Shown: positions 8,219-19,400 of the stretch, one piece after another
Numbering within the stretch: the first letter of the stretch is position 1
Layout: every line of letters begins with the position of its first letter
From: Corallococcus sicarius
Lineage (GTDB): Bacteria > Myxococcota > Myxococcia > Myxococcales > Myxococcaceae
Assembly (NCBI RefSeq): GCF_003611735.1
Contig: NZ_RAWG01000059.1
Span: forward strand, 1-41,743
Reading direction: 5' to 3'
DNA length: 41,743 nt
The notes under the pieces: model-generated
Told to the model about the DNA's origin: nothing
Databases searched by the model: none
Seen by the model: only the letters and a program-made list of their open reading frames with translations
Position numbers and translations under genes: made by a program

Positions 8219-9613
8219 CTACCCGTTGAGGGCCTTGGAGAGCGCCTCGACGATCTCCCGGGCGTACGCCTCGTTGCGCACGGCGTCCTCGCCCTCAATC
8301 AGGACGCGGGCCTTGGGCTCCGTGCCGGAGAAGCGCACCAGCACGCGGCCGGCGTTGCCCAGCTTCTGCTCCACGTTCTTGATGGCCTTCATCACGGTGG
8401 GCAGCTCGCCCAGCTCGCGCTTGTGCTTCACCACCACGTTGAGCAGCGTCTGCGGCACGGGCTGGAAGATGGAGGCCAGCTCGCTCAGGGGCTTGCCGTG
8501 GCGGCACATCACCGCCAGCAGCTGCAGCGCCGCGAGGGTGCCGTCGCCGGTGGTGGTGTGGTTCAGGAAGATGAGGTGGCCGCTCTGCTCGCCGCCCAGG
8601 CTGTAGCCATTGCGGCGCATCTCGTCGACGACGTGACGGTCGCCCACGCGGGTGCGCGCCACCTTCACGCCCCACTGCGCCACCGCGCGCTCCAGGCCGA
8701 TGTTGCTCATCACCGTGGCGACGAGCGTCTTCTTCTTCAGCTCCTTGCGCGCGACGAGCTCACCCGTGCAGATGGCCATGATGGCATCGCCATCCACGAC
8801 GTTGCCCTTCTCGTCCACGACGATGAGGCGGTCCGCGTCGCCGTCCAGCGCCACGCCCAGGTGCGCGCCGTGCTTCACCACCGCCTTGGCCAGGCCCTCC
8901 GGGTGGAGCGCGCCGCACTTGTGGTTGATGTTCTTGCCGTCCGGCGACACGCCCAGCGCGATGACCTTCGCGCCCAGCTCCTCCAGCACGGCGGGCGCCG
9001 TCTTGTAGGCCGCGCCGTTGGCGCAATCCACCACGATGGTCATCCCCTCCAGCGTCAGCTCGCGGGGGAAGGTGGCCTTCAGGTAGACGATGTAGCGGCC
9101 CCGCGCGTCGTCCATGCGGATGGCGCGCCCAATCTTCGTGGCCGTGGGACGGATGTTGTCGATCTCGCCGCTGGAGACCAGCTCTTCAATCTTGGCCTCC
9201 GTCTCGTCCGGCAGCTTGAAGCCGTCGCGCCAGAAGAACTTGATGCCGTTGTCCTGGTACGGGTTGTGGGACGCCGAAATCACGGCGCCCGCGTCCGCGC
9301 GCATGGACGTGGTGAGGTTGGAGATGCCGGGCGTGGGCAGCGGGCCCACCTGCTCCACGTCGACGCCCATGGAGATGAGGCCCGCGGACAGCGCCTGCTC
9401 CAGCATGTAGCCGGACAGTCGCGTGTCCTTGCCCACGATGACGCGGTGACGGTGCGGGCCGCTGCGGATGAGGTACGCGAGCGCGCGCCCCAGCTTCATC
9501 GCGACCTCGGCCGTCATCGGATAGACGTTGGCGACGCCTCGAACGCCGTCTGTACCGAACAGCCGCTCCGACTTCTGCGCTTCCTTGGGGGGCATGTCCA
9601 TCCTGTACGCCAT
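8219..9613 (-). CDS. glmM: Phosphoglucosamine mutase
   Basis: GlmM interconverts glucosamine 6-phosphate and glucosamine 1-phosphate, feeding UDP-GlcNAc synthesis. With the ATG at 9613-9611 it is 464 residues. GGTGGAG lies 8 bases upstream; ATGs at 9601 and 9595 are weaker alternatives. Seen: [10 protein letters not shown] at the N-terminus, the phosphoserine loop [12 protein letters not shown] (near residue 112), the metal loop DGDADR, GGEQSGH and the C-terminal [15 protein letters not shown]. folP lies upstream with a 168-base gap holding a TATAAG element, so glmM may have its own promoter. Confidence 0.97.
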   Translation of the reverse strand: MAYRMDMPPKEAQKSERLFGTDGVRGVANVYPMTAEVAMKLGRALAYLIRSGPHRHRVIVGKDTRLSGYMLEQALSAGLISMGVDVEQVGPLPTPGISNLTTSMRADAGAVISASHNPYQDNGIKFFWRDGFKLPDETEAKIEELVSSGEIDNIRPTATKIGRAIRMDDARGRYIVYLKATFPRELTLEGMTIVVDCANGAAYKTAPAVLEELGAKVIALGVSPDGKNINHKCGALHPEGLAKAVVKHGAHLGVALDGDADRLIVVDEKGNVVDGDAIMAICTGELVARKELKKKTLVATVMSNIGLERAVAQWGVKVARTRVGDRHVVDEMRRNGYSLGGEQSGHLIFLNHTTTGDGTLAALQLLAVMCRHGKPLSELASIFQPVPQTLLNVVVKHKRELGELPTVMKAIKNVEQKLGNAGRVLVRFSGTEPKARVLIEGEDAVRNEAYAREIVEALSKALNG

Positions 9614-9673
9614 GTGCGCCGCTCCACCTTTCCCATTGCCGGATGTGCCACCGGCCACTCTCACGTCCGGGGC

Positions 9674-9679
9674 CTTATA
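9674..9679 (-). promoter_or_regulatory. Candidate -10 element for glmM
   Basis: TATAAG on the minus strand, in an otherwise GC-rich 168-base gap, about 60 bases upstream of the glmM ATG. The -35 side is weak (TTCGAG at 18-base spacing), so this is a suggestion only. Confidence 0.3.
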
Positions 9680-9781
9680 CCCCGTCCGGCACGTGGGCTC
9701 GAACCTAGGGACGAGGCGCCACCCAGGCAAGCACCCAGGCGTGCGCGCATGGAGGCTTTGTGACATCCGGGCTTGCACAGG

Positions 9782-11005
9782 TCAGCCGCCGTACAGGTCA
9801 CCACCACCCCGGGCCCGTCGGATGGCATCCGCCACCGCCAGCGCGTCTCGCACCTCCGTGACGTCGTGCACCCGCACCACGTCCGCGCCGCCCATCACCG
9901 CCATCGCCGCCACCGAGCCCAGCGTGGCCGCCAGCCGCTCGGTGGGGCCCCTGCCCCCCGCCAGCTTCCCGAGGAAGGACTTGCGGCTGGTGCCGACGAG
10001 CAGCGGCTGTCCCAGCCCGCGCAGCTCCTCCAGCCGGCGCAGCAGGAAGAGGTTGTGCTCCAGCGTCTTGCCGAACCCGATGCCCGGGTCCAGGAGGATG
10101 CGCTCGCGCGGGATGCCGGCGTCCATGGCGAGGGCCATCCCCTCCTCCAGGTAGTCCATCACCTCGCCCACCACGTCCCCGTAGTGGGGCGTCTGCTGCA
10201 TCGTCCGGGGCATCCCCTGGGTGTGCATCAGACAACACGCGGCGCCCGCGGCGGCCACCACGCGGGGCAGCGCCGCGTCGAAGTGGAAGCCGGTGACGTC
10301 GTTGATGAGGTGGGCACCGGCCTTGAGCGCTTCGGCCGCCACCGACGCCTTCATGGTGTCCACCGAGATGGGCACCGACGTGCGCGCGCGCAGCCCCTCC
10401 ACGACATTGAGCACGCGCTCCAGCTCCTCGTCCGCGGGCACCGGGAGCGCGCCCGGTCGCGTGGACTCCCCGCCCACGTCGAGCAGGTCCGCGCCGGCCT
10501 CCGCCAACGCGACCCCGTGATCCACCGCCGCGTCCGCGTCCAGGTAGCGGCCACCGTCGGAGAAGCTGTCCGGCGTCACGTTCACCACGCCCATGACGTA
10601 CGTGCGCGTGCCCCACTCGAACGGGCGCCCGCCCAGCTCCAGCAGGCGGGGCGGCTGGATGTTCAGCACGGACTCCAGGACGCGGGCCAGCGCGTCGGTG
10701 CGGGGCGACTTGCGCGCGAGGGTGATGAGCCGCTCGAACTGCTTGCGGCTGCCGGACAGGAGCGAATCCCCGACGCGCCCGTGCGACTGGCCCGACACCC
10801 AGGTCGGGAACTGCTCACGCTCGTGGGTGCCGTATTCGGGCACCAGCTCGTCCTCGTAGGAGGGCCGGCCGCCGGTCACCAGCACCTGCGCGTGGCCCAG
10901 CTCGCGCGACAGGTGCTGGCAGGCGCGCGCGGGCAGGTTCAGACGACGCAGGGCCAGCGACAGGTCGTCGGGACGGTCACGCGAGATGAGGCGGGCACGC
11001 AGCAC
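9782..11005 (-). CDS. folP: Dihydropteroate synthase
   Basis: DHPS joins 6-hydroxymethyl-7,8-dihydropterin pyrophosphate to p-aminobenzoate in folate synthesis and is the sulfonamide target. The catalytic TIM barrel fills about residues 130-400: MGVVNVTPDSFSDGG, GGESTRPGA, SVDTMKASVA, NDVTGF, LLDPGIGFGKT, GTSRKSFLG and VRVHDVTEV. About 130 extra N-terminal residues precede it, which typical 280-residue enzymes lack. They contain a KSPRTDALARVLESVLN-type helix and have no function I can name. The GTG start at 11005 is chosen because open frame further upstream runs into the ftsH terminator region. Confidence 0.93.
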   Translation of the reverse strand: MLRARLISRDRPDDLSLALRRLNLPARACQHLSRELGHAQVLVTGGRPSYEDELVPEYGTHEREQFPTWVSGQSHGRVGDSLLSGSRKQFERLITLARKSPRTDALARVLESVLNIQPPRLLELGGRPFEWGTRTYVMGVVNVTPDSFSDGGRYLDADAAVDHGVALAEAGADLLDVGGESTRPGALPVPADEELERVLNVVEGLRARTSVPISVDTMKASVAAEALKAGAHLINDVTGFHFDAALPRVVAAAGAACCLMHTQGMPRTMQQTPHYGDVVGEVMDYLEEGMALAMDAGIPRERILLDPGIGFGKTLEHNLFLLRRLEELRGLGQPLLVGTSRKSFLGKLAGGRGPTERLAATLGSVAAMAVMGGADVVRVHDVTEVRDALAVADAIRRARGGGDLYGG

Positions 11006-11089
11006 GGTGGGAGCCCCTGGGAGCGCGGGAAGGACGCGGCGCCCAGTGTCGCCGCTTCTCCCGGCCCACGGAAGGACGGCGGAGGCGCC

Positions 11090-11130
11090 AAAGGAAAAGG
11101 CCCTCCCCGGCAAGTCGCGGGAAGGGCCTT
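11090..11130 (-). terminator. Intrinsic terminator of ftsH
   Basis: On the minus strand AAGGCCCT ... AGGGCCTT forms an eight-pair stem, extended by CCC/GGG after one mismatch. It is followed by TTCCTTT, 31 bases after the ftsH stop. It separates ftsH from folP. Confidence 0.75.
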
Positions 11131-11160
11131 CGTCACTTCAGGCGGTGCCTGGGAGGCGTG

Positions 11161-13077
<1,917 letters not shown>

Positions 13078-13185
13078 GTTTCAGCTGCCCTTTCGGTACT
13101 CGGCGGGATGAGGGCCGTGCCGGGAAGAACCCCGGCGATGTTCGTCATTTGCCCGGCGCCCGCCAGTGTGCAGGCCAGCGACGGA

Positions 13186-13214
13186 CCGTATCAGCAACAG
13201 TAAAAAGCCCTCAA
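13186..13214 (-). promoter_or_regulatory. Candidate ftsH promoter
   Basis: On the minus strand TTGAGG (13214-13209) is followed after 17 bases by ATACGG (13191-13186), preceded by TG as in extended -10 promoters. It lies about 110 bases upstream of the ftsH ATG in a locally AT-richer patch (13200-13220). Confidence 0.35.
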
Positions 13215-13258
13215 CTATTTAGGGACCCGCGACCATCCCCTGTTTCGAAGCATCGACT

Positions 13259-14626
13259 CTATAACGGTGGGGTCTTTCGTTCGCTTGAGCCCAGAGGACA
13301 GGCCCACAGGGAGTGTCGGGAAGCCACCTCGCTCACGTCCGCCCCCGACTCCGCGGGGGCCACGAGGACGCCCGGAAGCCACAGCAGCCCGCCTCGCGCG
13401 TCCACCACCACCGGCTGCGCATCGCGCGCCTCCGAGGGAACGCGGGCATCCACGAGCACGTCCTGCACCTTGCGGTGCCCCGAATGCGTCCGGATGCGAT
13501 CGCCCGGCTTCCGGGAGCGCACTGTCAGCGGCCACGCCGTCTCCTTCCCCAGCGCAATGCCCAACACGCCCGGGGGCATGGATCCTTCCGCCACCTGGAA
13601 ATGCCACGCGCCAAAGTCCCCCGCCGCGCCGGGCCCCAAGAGCGCGAGCGCCCCGGGCGGCGCCCCGGAATCCCGCGCCACGCAGCGCACCCGCCCCCCG
13701 GTGGCCTTCAGCTGCGCTCCGCCGCTGAGCGCCGTGGAGGCTCCCCGGCGCACCGCGTCCAGCCCCCGCTCCAGCGTCGCGTGGTCCACGCGGAAGCCGG
13801 CCCTGCCCAGCAGCCGGGCGAGCACGCGGCGCTGCAGGGGCGCCTCCAGCGCGCGCAGGCCCACCGCGTCCAGGCCCCCTCCCGGCAGGGACAGCCGCTC
13901 CCATGAGGCTTCCGCCAGACGGGCGAGCAGCGCCTCGTCCTCCGCCGCGAAACGGGCGAAGTTCGCCAGGTGCTCCAGGGTGCTGAACCCCGCCGCTTCA
14001 TCCAGCGCGGGCAGCGCTCCTGTCCGCACGCGGGTGCGGAACAGGGAGGGGTCCGCGTTCATTGGATCGCGCACGAAGTCGAGCCCTTCGGCCTCCAGGA
14101 ACGCGAGCACGTCGGCGCGAGAGCACGCGAGCAGGGGCCGGATGAGCGTGGCCGCCTCCGCGTGGATGCCGCGCGCGCCCCGGAGGGCGGTGCCGCGCGC
14201 CAGCCGCATCAGCAGCGTCTCCGCCTGGTCGTTCATCGTGTGGCCGGTGGCCACCGCGTCCAGGTCGCGCTCCTTTCGCAGCACCTCCAGGGTCGCGTAG
14301 CGGGCCTCGCGGGCCCGGGCCTCCACGCCGGGCCCCGGCGACAGCGCGAGGCTTCGGACGTGGCAGGCAAGCCCCAGTCGGGCGGACAGGCTCGCGACGG
14401 CCGCGACCTCGTCCGCGGCCTCGGGCCTCAGCCCGTGATTGAACGTGGCGACCTCCACGCGCAGGCCGAGCACGTCCCGGACGCGCGCGGTGCCCACAAG
14501 CAGCGCGGTGGAGTCCGCGCCGCCGGAGACGGCCAGCAGCACCGAGCGCGCGGCGAGGCCGTGGCCTGTGTAGGCGCGGGCGAGCAGGGCGGGCAGCGCG
14601 GGGCGTTCAGGAGACTCGCGGGGCAT
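13259..14626 (-). CDS. tilS: tRNA(Ile)-lysidine synthase
   Basis: TilS attaches lysine to C34 of the CAU-anticodon isoleucine tRNA, allowing AUA decoding. The 455-residue protein has the PP-loop ATP site SGGADS at residues 34-39, GHTMNDQAETLLMRLARGT, and the RPLL...R region of the N-terminal domain. A C-terminal TilS-type domain has RKPGDRIRTHSGHRKVQDVLVDARVP. It lies upstream of ftsH with a 181-base gap. The tilS-ftsH neighbourhood is common in bacteria. The ATG lacks a strong Shine-Dalgarno sequence. Confidence 0.95.
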   Translation of the reverse strand: MPRESPERPALPALLARAYTGHGLAARSVLLAVSGGADSTALLVGTARVRDVLGLRVEVATFNHGLRPEAADEVAAVASLSARLGLACHVRSLALSPGPGVEARAREARYATLEVLRKERDLDAVATGHTMNDQAETLLMRLARGTALRGARGIHAEAATLIRPLLACSRADVLAFLEAEGLDFVRDPMNADPSLFRTRVRTGALPALDEAAGFSTLEHLANFARFAAEDEALLARLAEASWERLSLPGGGLDAVGLRALEAPLQRRVLARLLGRAGFRVDHATLERGLDAVRRGASTALSGGAQLKATGGRVRCVARDSGAPPGALALLGPGAAGDFGAWHFQVAEGSMPPGVLGIALGKETAWPLTVRSRKPGDRIRTHSGHRKVQDVLVDARVPSEARDAQPVVVDARGGLLWLPGVLVAPAESGADVSEVASRHSLWACPLGSSERKTPPL

Positions 14627-15097
14627 GGCACCGGCGAAGGAATGGAGGGGCGGATGACCGGGTTACAGAGTCGCGGTGGCAGGAAGGTGGGTGGGGGTCG
14701 CGGGTTTCATGATCCCCACAACGGGCGGACGCGGGGCGGAAATAGAACAGCGCCCCGAGGTTGTTGGTCGGACGTTCTCAACTTCATTGTTGGGCCTAGG
14801 GGTCCCCCCCCTCCCCCTCTGGGCCCACGGGGCCGCTTGGAGATTCGCTCCTGGCGGTCCCTCTTTCCGAGACGCCCCGGCTTCCTCCATGGAGGCCGGG
14901 GCGTTTCCTTTTGGCGCGCCGGCCCCTTTCGGGCCTGGACCCTGTGTCTTCGGGACCCTGCACTGTCGGAAGCGGAGCGTTCAGCGGACGAGCGCACGCA
15001 CGAGTGCTCCGAAACCGTTGACCCTTCAGGGAGTCTGTCGGATAACCGCCCCGGTGTGTTCAGGTCGTCACCTCGAATCCGCCCCGGAGACCCAGGT
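14627..15097. other. 471-base gap with an orphan terminator
   Basis: No credible protein gene is visible. The interval holds the tilS upstream region, a pyrimidine-rich block (about 14806-14820), a strong plus-strand terminator at 14872-14912 with no plus-strand gene before it, and the leader of the first RHH gene (15060-15097). A weak TTGTTG-N16-TTCATT pair precedes the C-run, so a short non-coding plus-strand transcript of roughly 100 bases is possible. Confidence 0.4.
14872..14912 (+). terminator. Strong intrinsic terminator with no upstream gene
   Basis: ACGCCCCGGC (14872-14881) pairs perfectly with GCCGGGGCGT (14895-14904). The loop itself contains CTCC-AT-GGAG. TTCCTTTT follows. The T-run is on the plus-strand side only, so it should end plus-strand transcripts, but no plus-strand gene lies between it and tilS. 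Confidence 0.65.
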
Positions 15098-15301
15098 ATG
15101 GCAGGCACCGACAAGCGCAAGCAGTCGCTGTACTTCCCCGAGGAGATGCTGAAGGAGATCCAGGAAGAGGCGAACCGGCAGGACCGGTCCCTCTCGTGGG
15201 TGGTGCAGCAGGCCTGGAAGATCGCCCGCGAGCGCATCAAGTCATTTCCTGCCGTCAATGACGTCACTGGCGACGAGCGCCAGGACCCTCGCGAGGAGTA
15301 G
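15098..15301 (+). CDS. Small ribbon-helix-helix-like protein, copy 1
   Basis: This is a 67-residue protein. The core KQSLYFPEEMLKEIQEEANR has the pattern of a ribbon-helix-helix (MetJ/Arc) protein: a short beta strand followed by two helices, the second being RSLSWVVQQAWKIARERIK. I associate this short type, recognised by the SLYFP motif and the QDRSLSW segment, with myxobacteria (a TIGR04563-like family; recalled, not searched). RHH proteins dimerise and bind operators, but DNA binding here is inference. The stop is 8 bases before a close paralogue. Confidence 0.85.
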   Translation: MAGTDKRKQSLYFPEEMLKEIQEEANRQDRSLSWVVQQAWKIARERIKSFPAVNDVTGDERQDPREE

Positions 15302-15309
15302 ACCCGGCA

Positions 15310-15591
15310 ATGGCCACCACGGATCATCGCAAGCAGTCGCTCTACTTCCCCGAGGACATGCTGGAAGAGATCCAGCGCGAGGCGAACCGGCAGGACCGTT
15401 CGCTCTCGTGGATCGTCCAGCAGGCGTGGAAGGTGGCCCGCGCCGACATCCGCCGGATGCCCTCGGTGAACGACGTGCTTGGTCCCCTGCCGCCCCGGCA
15501 GGTGGCCGCCGTGGCTCCGCCTCCCGCCGCCGCTCCGGTGGCGGTGGCGGTCAGTGCCCCGGCCCCTTCGGACGAACCCTCCAAGACGTAG
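15310..15591 (+). CDS. Small ribbon-helix-helix-like protein, copy 2
   Basis: This is a 93-residue paralogue of the preceding gene. Residues 7-57 match copy 1 at most positions (KQSLYFPEDMLEEIQREANR, then RSLSWIVQQAWKVARADIRR, then VNDV). It has an added Pro/Ala-rich tail of about 33 residues ending in PSDEPSKT that copy 1 lacks. The tandem arrangement and 8-base gap indicate duplication and co-expression; the two might form heterodimers. A hairpin starts on the last base of the stop codon. Confidence 0.85.
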   Translation: MATTDHRKQSLYFPEDMLEEIQREANRQDRSLSWIVQQAWKVARADIRRMPSVNDVLGPLPPRQVAAVAPPPAAAPVAVAVSAPAPSDEPSKT

Positions 15592-15610
15592 GGGCGAGTC
15601 CTCTCGCCCC
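15591..15610. terminator. Hairpin between convergent genes
   Basis: GGGGCGAG-TCCT-CTCGCCCC is a perfect eight-pair stem starting at the last base of the second RHH stop codon. GGCCC-AGA-GGGCC follows at once. There is no T-run, so it may serve as a two-way barrier between the RHH pair and the convergent nucleotidase-type gene. Confidence 0.5.
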
Positions 15611-15639
15611 GGCCCAGAGGGCCCCTTCCGTGCGTGGCT

Positions 15640-16470
15640 TCAGCGCGGAGCGGGTCTGGCGGGCCGGGCGCAGTTCTCGAAGACGATGCGTGGGGCTTCC
15701 TTCAGCGCCTGGACCGGGCTGGGGTACGTGTCCTTCATGTACGCCGCCGTGAGGTGGGCGTCCGTGCCTCCCGACCTGCGCGCCTGCACCGGGTTGCGGT
15801 CCGGATCCTGTCCCGCGGTCCCCAGGATGCTCCCGTAGCCGTCGCCCCCCTCCAGCACGAAGCTCGACATCGCCACCCGGTAGCGGATGGATGCGTCGTC
15901 GCGCGCGGGCAGTGACACGGTTCGGCCGCGCACGCGCAGCTCCTTCACGCGCTGGCCCATGGGACGCGCGCAGTCCACGCGCAGGGTGGTGCCGTCGGAC
16001 ACCTGGAGGAACGCGCCCGAGGGCGACACGATGGCCTGCCCCTCCTGGGCGAGCGCCTCCACGGAGTGTTCGAACAGGGCGACGAGCTGCTTCTCGGTGA
16101 GGTCCACCGTCACGACGAGGTTCTCGAAGAGGATGACCTCGTGGAGCACGCCGTTCGTCAGCGGCCCGGTGCGCAGGGACGTGCGGGTGACGCACAGCCC
16201 CTCGTCGCGCAATGAGCCGCCGTTGATGATGCCCAGCTCGGTGGGCTTCGCGGCGCCGTCCTCGGCGTGGAGGAACGCGTCCGCGGCCAGCTGTCCCAGC
16301 GCGTTGTTGTCGTGCCGGGTGAAGGTCTTGTCCAGGAAGACCTCCTCGCCCAGGTGGCCGACGACGGCGTCGGGGTCGTCCACCAGCGGGGCGCAGGAGT
16401 CGTTGTACGCGAGGCACCCGGGCAGCAGGGACAGTCCGGCGAGCGCGGCGGCGAGGAGGCGGCGGTCCAT
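15640..16470 (-). CDS. Lipoprotein consisting of a 5'-nucleotidase C-terminal domain
   Basis: This is a 276-residue predicted lipoprotein: the signal ends in LLPGC, with the lipidated cysteine at residue 19. The mature part matches the substrate-binding C-terminal domain of UshA/5'-nucleotidases: NNALGQLAADAFLHA, GIINGGSLRDEG, GPLTNGVLHEVILFENLVVTVDLTEKQL (in pieces), FLQVSDG, and YRVAMSSFVLEGGDGYG near the end. The N-terminal metallophosphoesterase domain, which holds the catalytic metals, is absent, so it should bind nucleotide-like ligands without hydrolysing them unless a partner does. Its ATG overlaps the stop of the TonB-dependent receptor (TGATG), implying coupled translation and a shared uptake role. 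Confidence 0.88.
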   Translation of the reverse strand: MDRRLLAAALAGLSLLPGCLAYNDSCAPLVDDPDAVVGHLGEEVFLDKTFTRHDNNALGQLAADAFLHAEDGAAKPTELGIINGGSLRDEGLCVTRTSLRTGPLTNGVLHEVILFENLVVTVDLTEKQLVALFEHSVEALAQEGQAIVSPSGAFLQVSDGTTLRVDCARPMGQRVKELRVRGRTVSLPARDDASIRYRVAMSSFVLEGGDGYGSILGTAGQDPDRNPVQARRSGGTDAHLTAAYMKDTYPSPVQALKEAPRIVFENCARPARPAPR

Positions 16471-19400
16471 CAGTAGAAGGCCCTCACGGTGAGGTAGCCG
16501 GACACGCCCTCGCGCGGCAGCAGTCCGGTGACGCGGTCCGGCCGGGGCACGTCGTCGCGCAGGTCGTGGTCGAAGAGGTTCTGCGCGAAGAGCGTCACCT
16601 CGAAGTGCTCCAGCAGGGGCTCGGAGCGCAGCTGCGCGGTGATGAGGCTGTAGGCGGGGATCTCATAGCGGCGGATGAGCTCCAGCGTGGAGCGGCTGTT
16701 GTTGCGGCGCTCGGCGCCGGAGCGCACCACCACGTCCAGGTTCACCCAGTCGCCCAGGGGCATGGACACGCCCGCGTTGAAGCGCGCCTGGGGCACGTCG
16801 GTGAGCAGGCGGGACTGGCCCGGCAGCTCCAGGTCCTGCGCGCGGGACAGGCTGGCGTTGACCCACGCGGCGGCGCGCTTGGACGCCTCCAGGCGGGCCT
16901 CCGCCTCCACGCCGTACACGCGCACGCCCAGCTCGCGGTTGCGCAGCGGGACGATGTTGCCGCTGGTGTCCACCGGGGTGATGGGCGAGGCGAAGTTCTG
17001 CAGGAAGGCGTTGCCGCGCACGCGCACGCGGGTGTCGCCGGCGGCCTGGACCAGGTCCGCGCCCAGCTCGAAGGTGTCCACGGTGGCGGGCTGCAGGAGG
17101 GGGTTTCCCTCGAAGCGGCCCTGGTTGTAGTCGGTGTCGGGGATGCGCTCGACGAGTTCCTGGGGCGTGGGCGGGCGGAAGGCCCGGCCGTAGAGGGCCT
17201 TGAGCACGAGCGCGTCCGACGCGGCGATGACCAGCCCCACGCGCGGGTTGACGCGCACCACCGTCTTGCGGCCATCGAGCGTGCCGCCCGCGTCCACGTT
17301 GGGAAGCTGGGTCGCGTCCACGCGCAGGCCGAAGGTGAGCGTCAGCGCGGAGAGCACGGTCCACTGGTCCTGCGCGGACACGCCCACGGTGAGGCGGCGG
17401 GAGGCCGCGCCGCCGGCGAGTTCCGTCAGGTCCACGAGGCCTTCGGGCGCGGCGGGGCTGGGGCGCAGGCGGCCGTCGAGCGTGTAGTTCGTCGTGTAGG
17501 CGTACTTCGACAGGGACTGCTGCTCCGCGACGAGGCCCAGGGTGAGGTGGTTCTCCTTCGCGAGCGCGAGGTCCGCGTCCACGGACGCGGACACGGTGCG
17601 CACGGTGACGGTCGTCTCTTCCTGCAGGCCGTCCGGGAAGCGCTGGTCGGGGCCGGTGCCGGTGCGGAAGTCGCGGGGGGTGAGCTGGAAGCGGCGGTCG
17701 GTGGACTGCTGGTCGAACCCCAGCCGGGCGCGCACCTGGCCGCCGTCGCGCAGGGGCCGGTCCCAGGTGAGGTCGGCGAGCAGGACGTCCCAGGACAGCT
17801 CCGAGTCCTCGCCCACGGTGTCGAACAGGCCGACGAGGGCATCGCGCTGCTCGGCGAGGTAGCGCGCGGAGACGCCCACGCGACCGGCGCTGTCCAGGCC
17901 GTAGGACAGCCCCGCGCCCGCGTTGACGAGGAAGCGTCCGTCGCGCGTATGGCCCGCGGGGTCCTCCACGTTGCGCAGGCCCTGGTCCACGGACTCGGCG
18001 TCGAGCGCGTCGTGGTCGATGACGAGCGAGTCGCCGTCCTGGCTCCACAGGTCCAGGTCCGCGAACAGGCGCAGGTCGCCCGTGGTGTGCGCGGCGGACA
18101 GGTGCCCGTCGGTGGCGAGCGCGAGCCGGCCGTCGTCGCGGGGGACTCCGCCGGTGGTGACGGCGCCGCGCACGCCGTCAGCGTGGTTCGTGACGAGGTT
18201 GACCACGCCGAGGAAGGCGCCCGCGCCGTAGATGGCGGAGCCGGGTCCCCGGATGACCTCGATGCGCTCCAGGTTCTCCACCGGCAGGTTCAGCAGCGCC
18301 TTGCCGTCGAAGAAGTTGTTGAGGCGGTGGCCATCCAGGAGGAAGAGCACCTCCGCGTCGTTGCGAAGGCCCCGGATGGCGGTGCGGTGGAAGCCCTGCA
18401 CGTCGCGGCTGACGGACACTCCCGGCACCACGTCCAGCACGTCCGCCACCGTGCGGGCCCCCAGCGCGATCATCTGTGCGCGGTTGAAGGAAGCGCCGAT
18501 GGCCGGCACCGTGCGAACGGCTTCCTCCTGGAGCGTCGTGACCGCGAGGACGTCCTCCGCGCTGTAGAGCACCGGGTCGTCGTCCAGGGCGGTGGGGCCA
18601 CGCGAGGTCGAGGCGTCTCCCCGAGGGTCCGGCGGGAGGTCCGCGTTCAATGCGGACCTCGCGTCATCCGATTCCGAGGTGCGCGCACTCCGCGAGTCCG
18701 TGCGGTCGGCCCGGGCATCCGCGCCATTCATGCGTGCCGATGCAGGAGGAGCGGAGCCGTCCGTGCGATTCGAAGCGCGTGGGTCAGTGCGAGACGACCC
18801 GGCTGGAGCGGAGCCGTCCGCGCGGTTTGAGGCGCGTGGGTCCGTACGAGATGACGAAGTCGGAGCGGAGTCGTCCGTGCGGCTTGAGGCGTGAGCGTCC
18901 GTGCGGGACGCCCCTGCTGGAGCGGAGCCGTCCGCGCGGCTTGAGGCACGAGAGTCCGTGCGGGACGACGAAGTTGGACCGGAGCCGTCCGTGCGGCTTG
19001 AAGCGCGTGAGTCCGTGCGGGGCGACGCGTGCGGACCGGAGCCGTCCGTTTGGCCCGACGCTCGTGTTTCCGTGCCGCTCGTCTGGGCGACACCTCGTGC
19101 GTCCGTGCCGTTCATGCGACTTGGGGCTCGCGCGTCCGGACCTTCGGTGCGCGACCCGGCCCGCGGGTCTGGCGGCGCACGCGGATCAGCGCCCTCCGGA
19201 CGGTTCGAGGCCCGTGAGTCAGAAGCCTCCGTGCGCGAGGCGCCGCGCGCATCCTGTGAGTCTCGCGATGCCGCTGCCCCGGTGTTCCCGGCCCGTGGAT
19301 CCGTGACACCTCCCCGCGAACTGGGAGCCGGTGTCACGGTCCCCTGCGTTCCCGTCCCGGAGTCGTCATCGTCGTCCGCGCCTCCGGAAGGCGGCGTGAA

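Noticed and set aside
7354-8298. Long N-terminal extension of the AcpS frame
   Set aside because: The extension is out-of-frame overlap with pdxJ; the ATG at 7356 gives the normal 124-residue enzyme.
14676-15152. Small protein genes in the 471-base gap
   Set aside because: Open frames there run through the strong terminator and into the RHH gene in another frame, with no ribosome site or recognisable composition.
16566-18830. 754-codon plus-strand open frame opposite the TonB-dependent receptor
   Set aside because: The product is Val/Gly/Arg/His-rich with no domains, while the minus-strand frame has clear receptor plug and barrel motifs.
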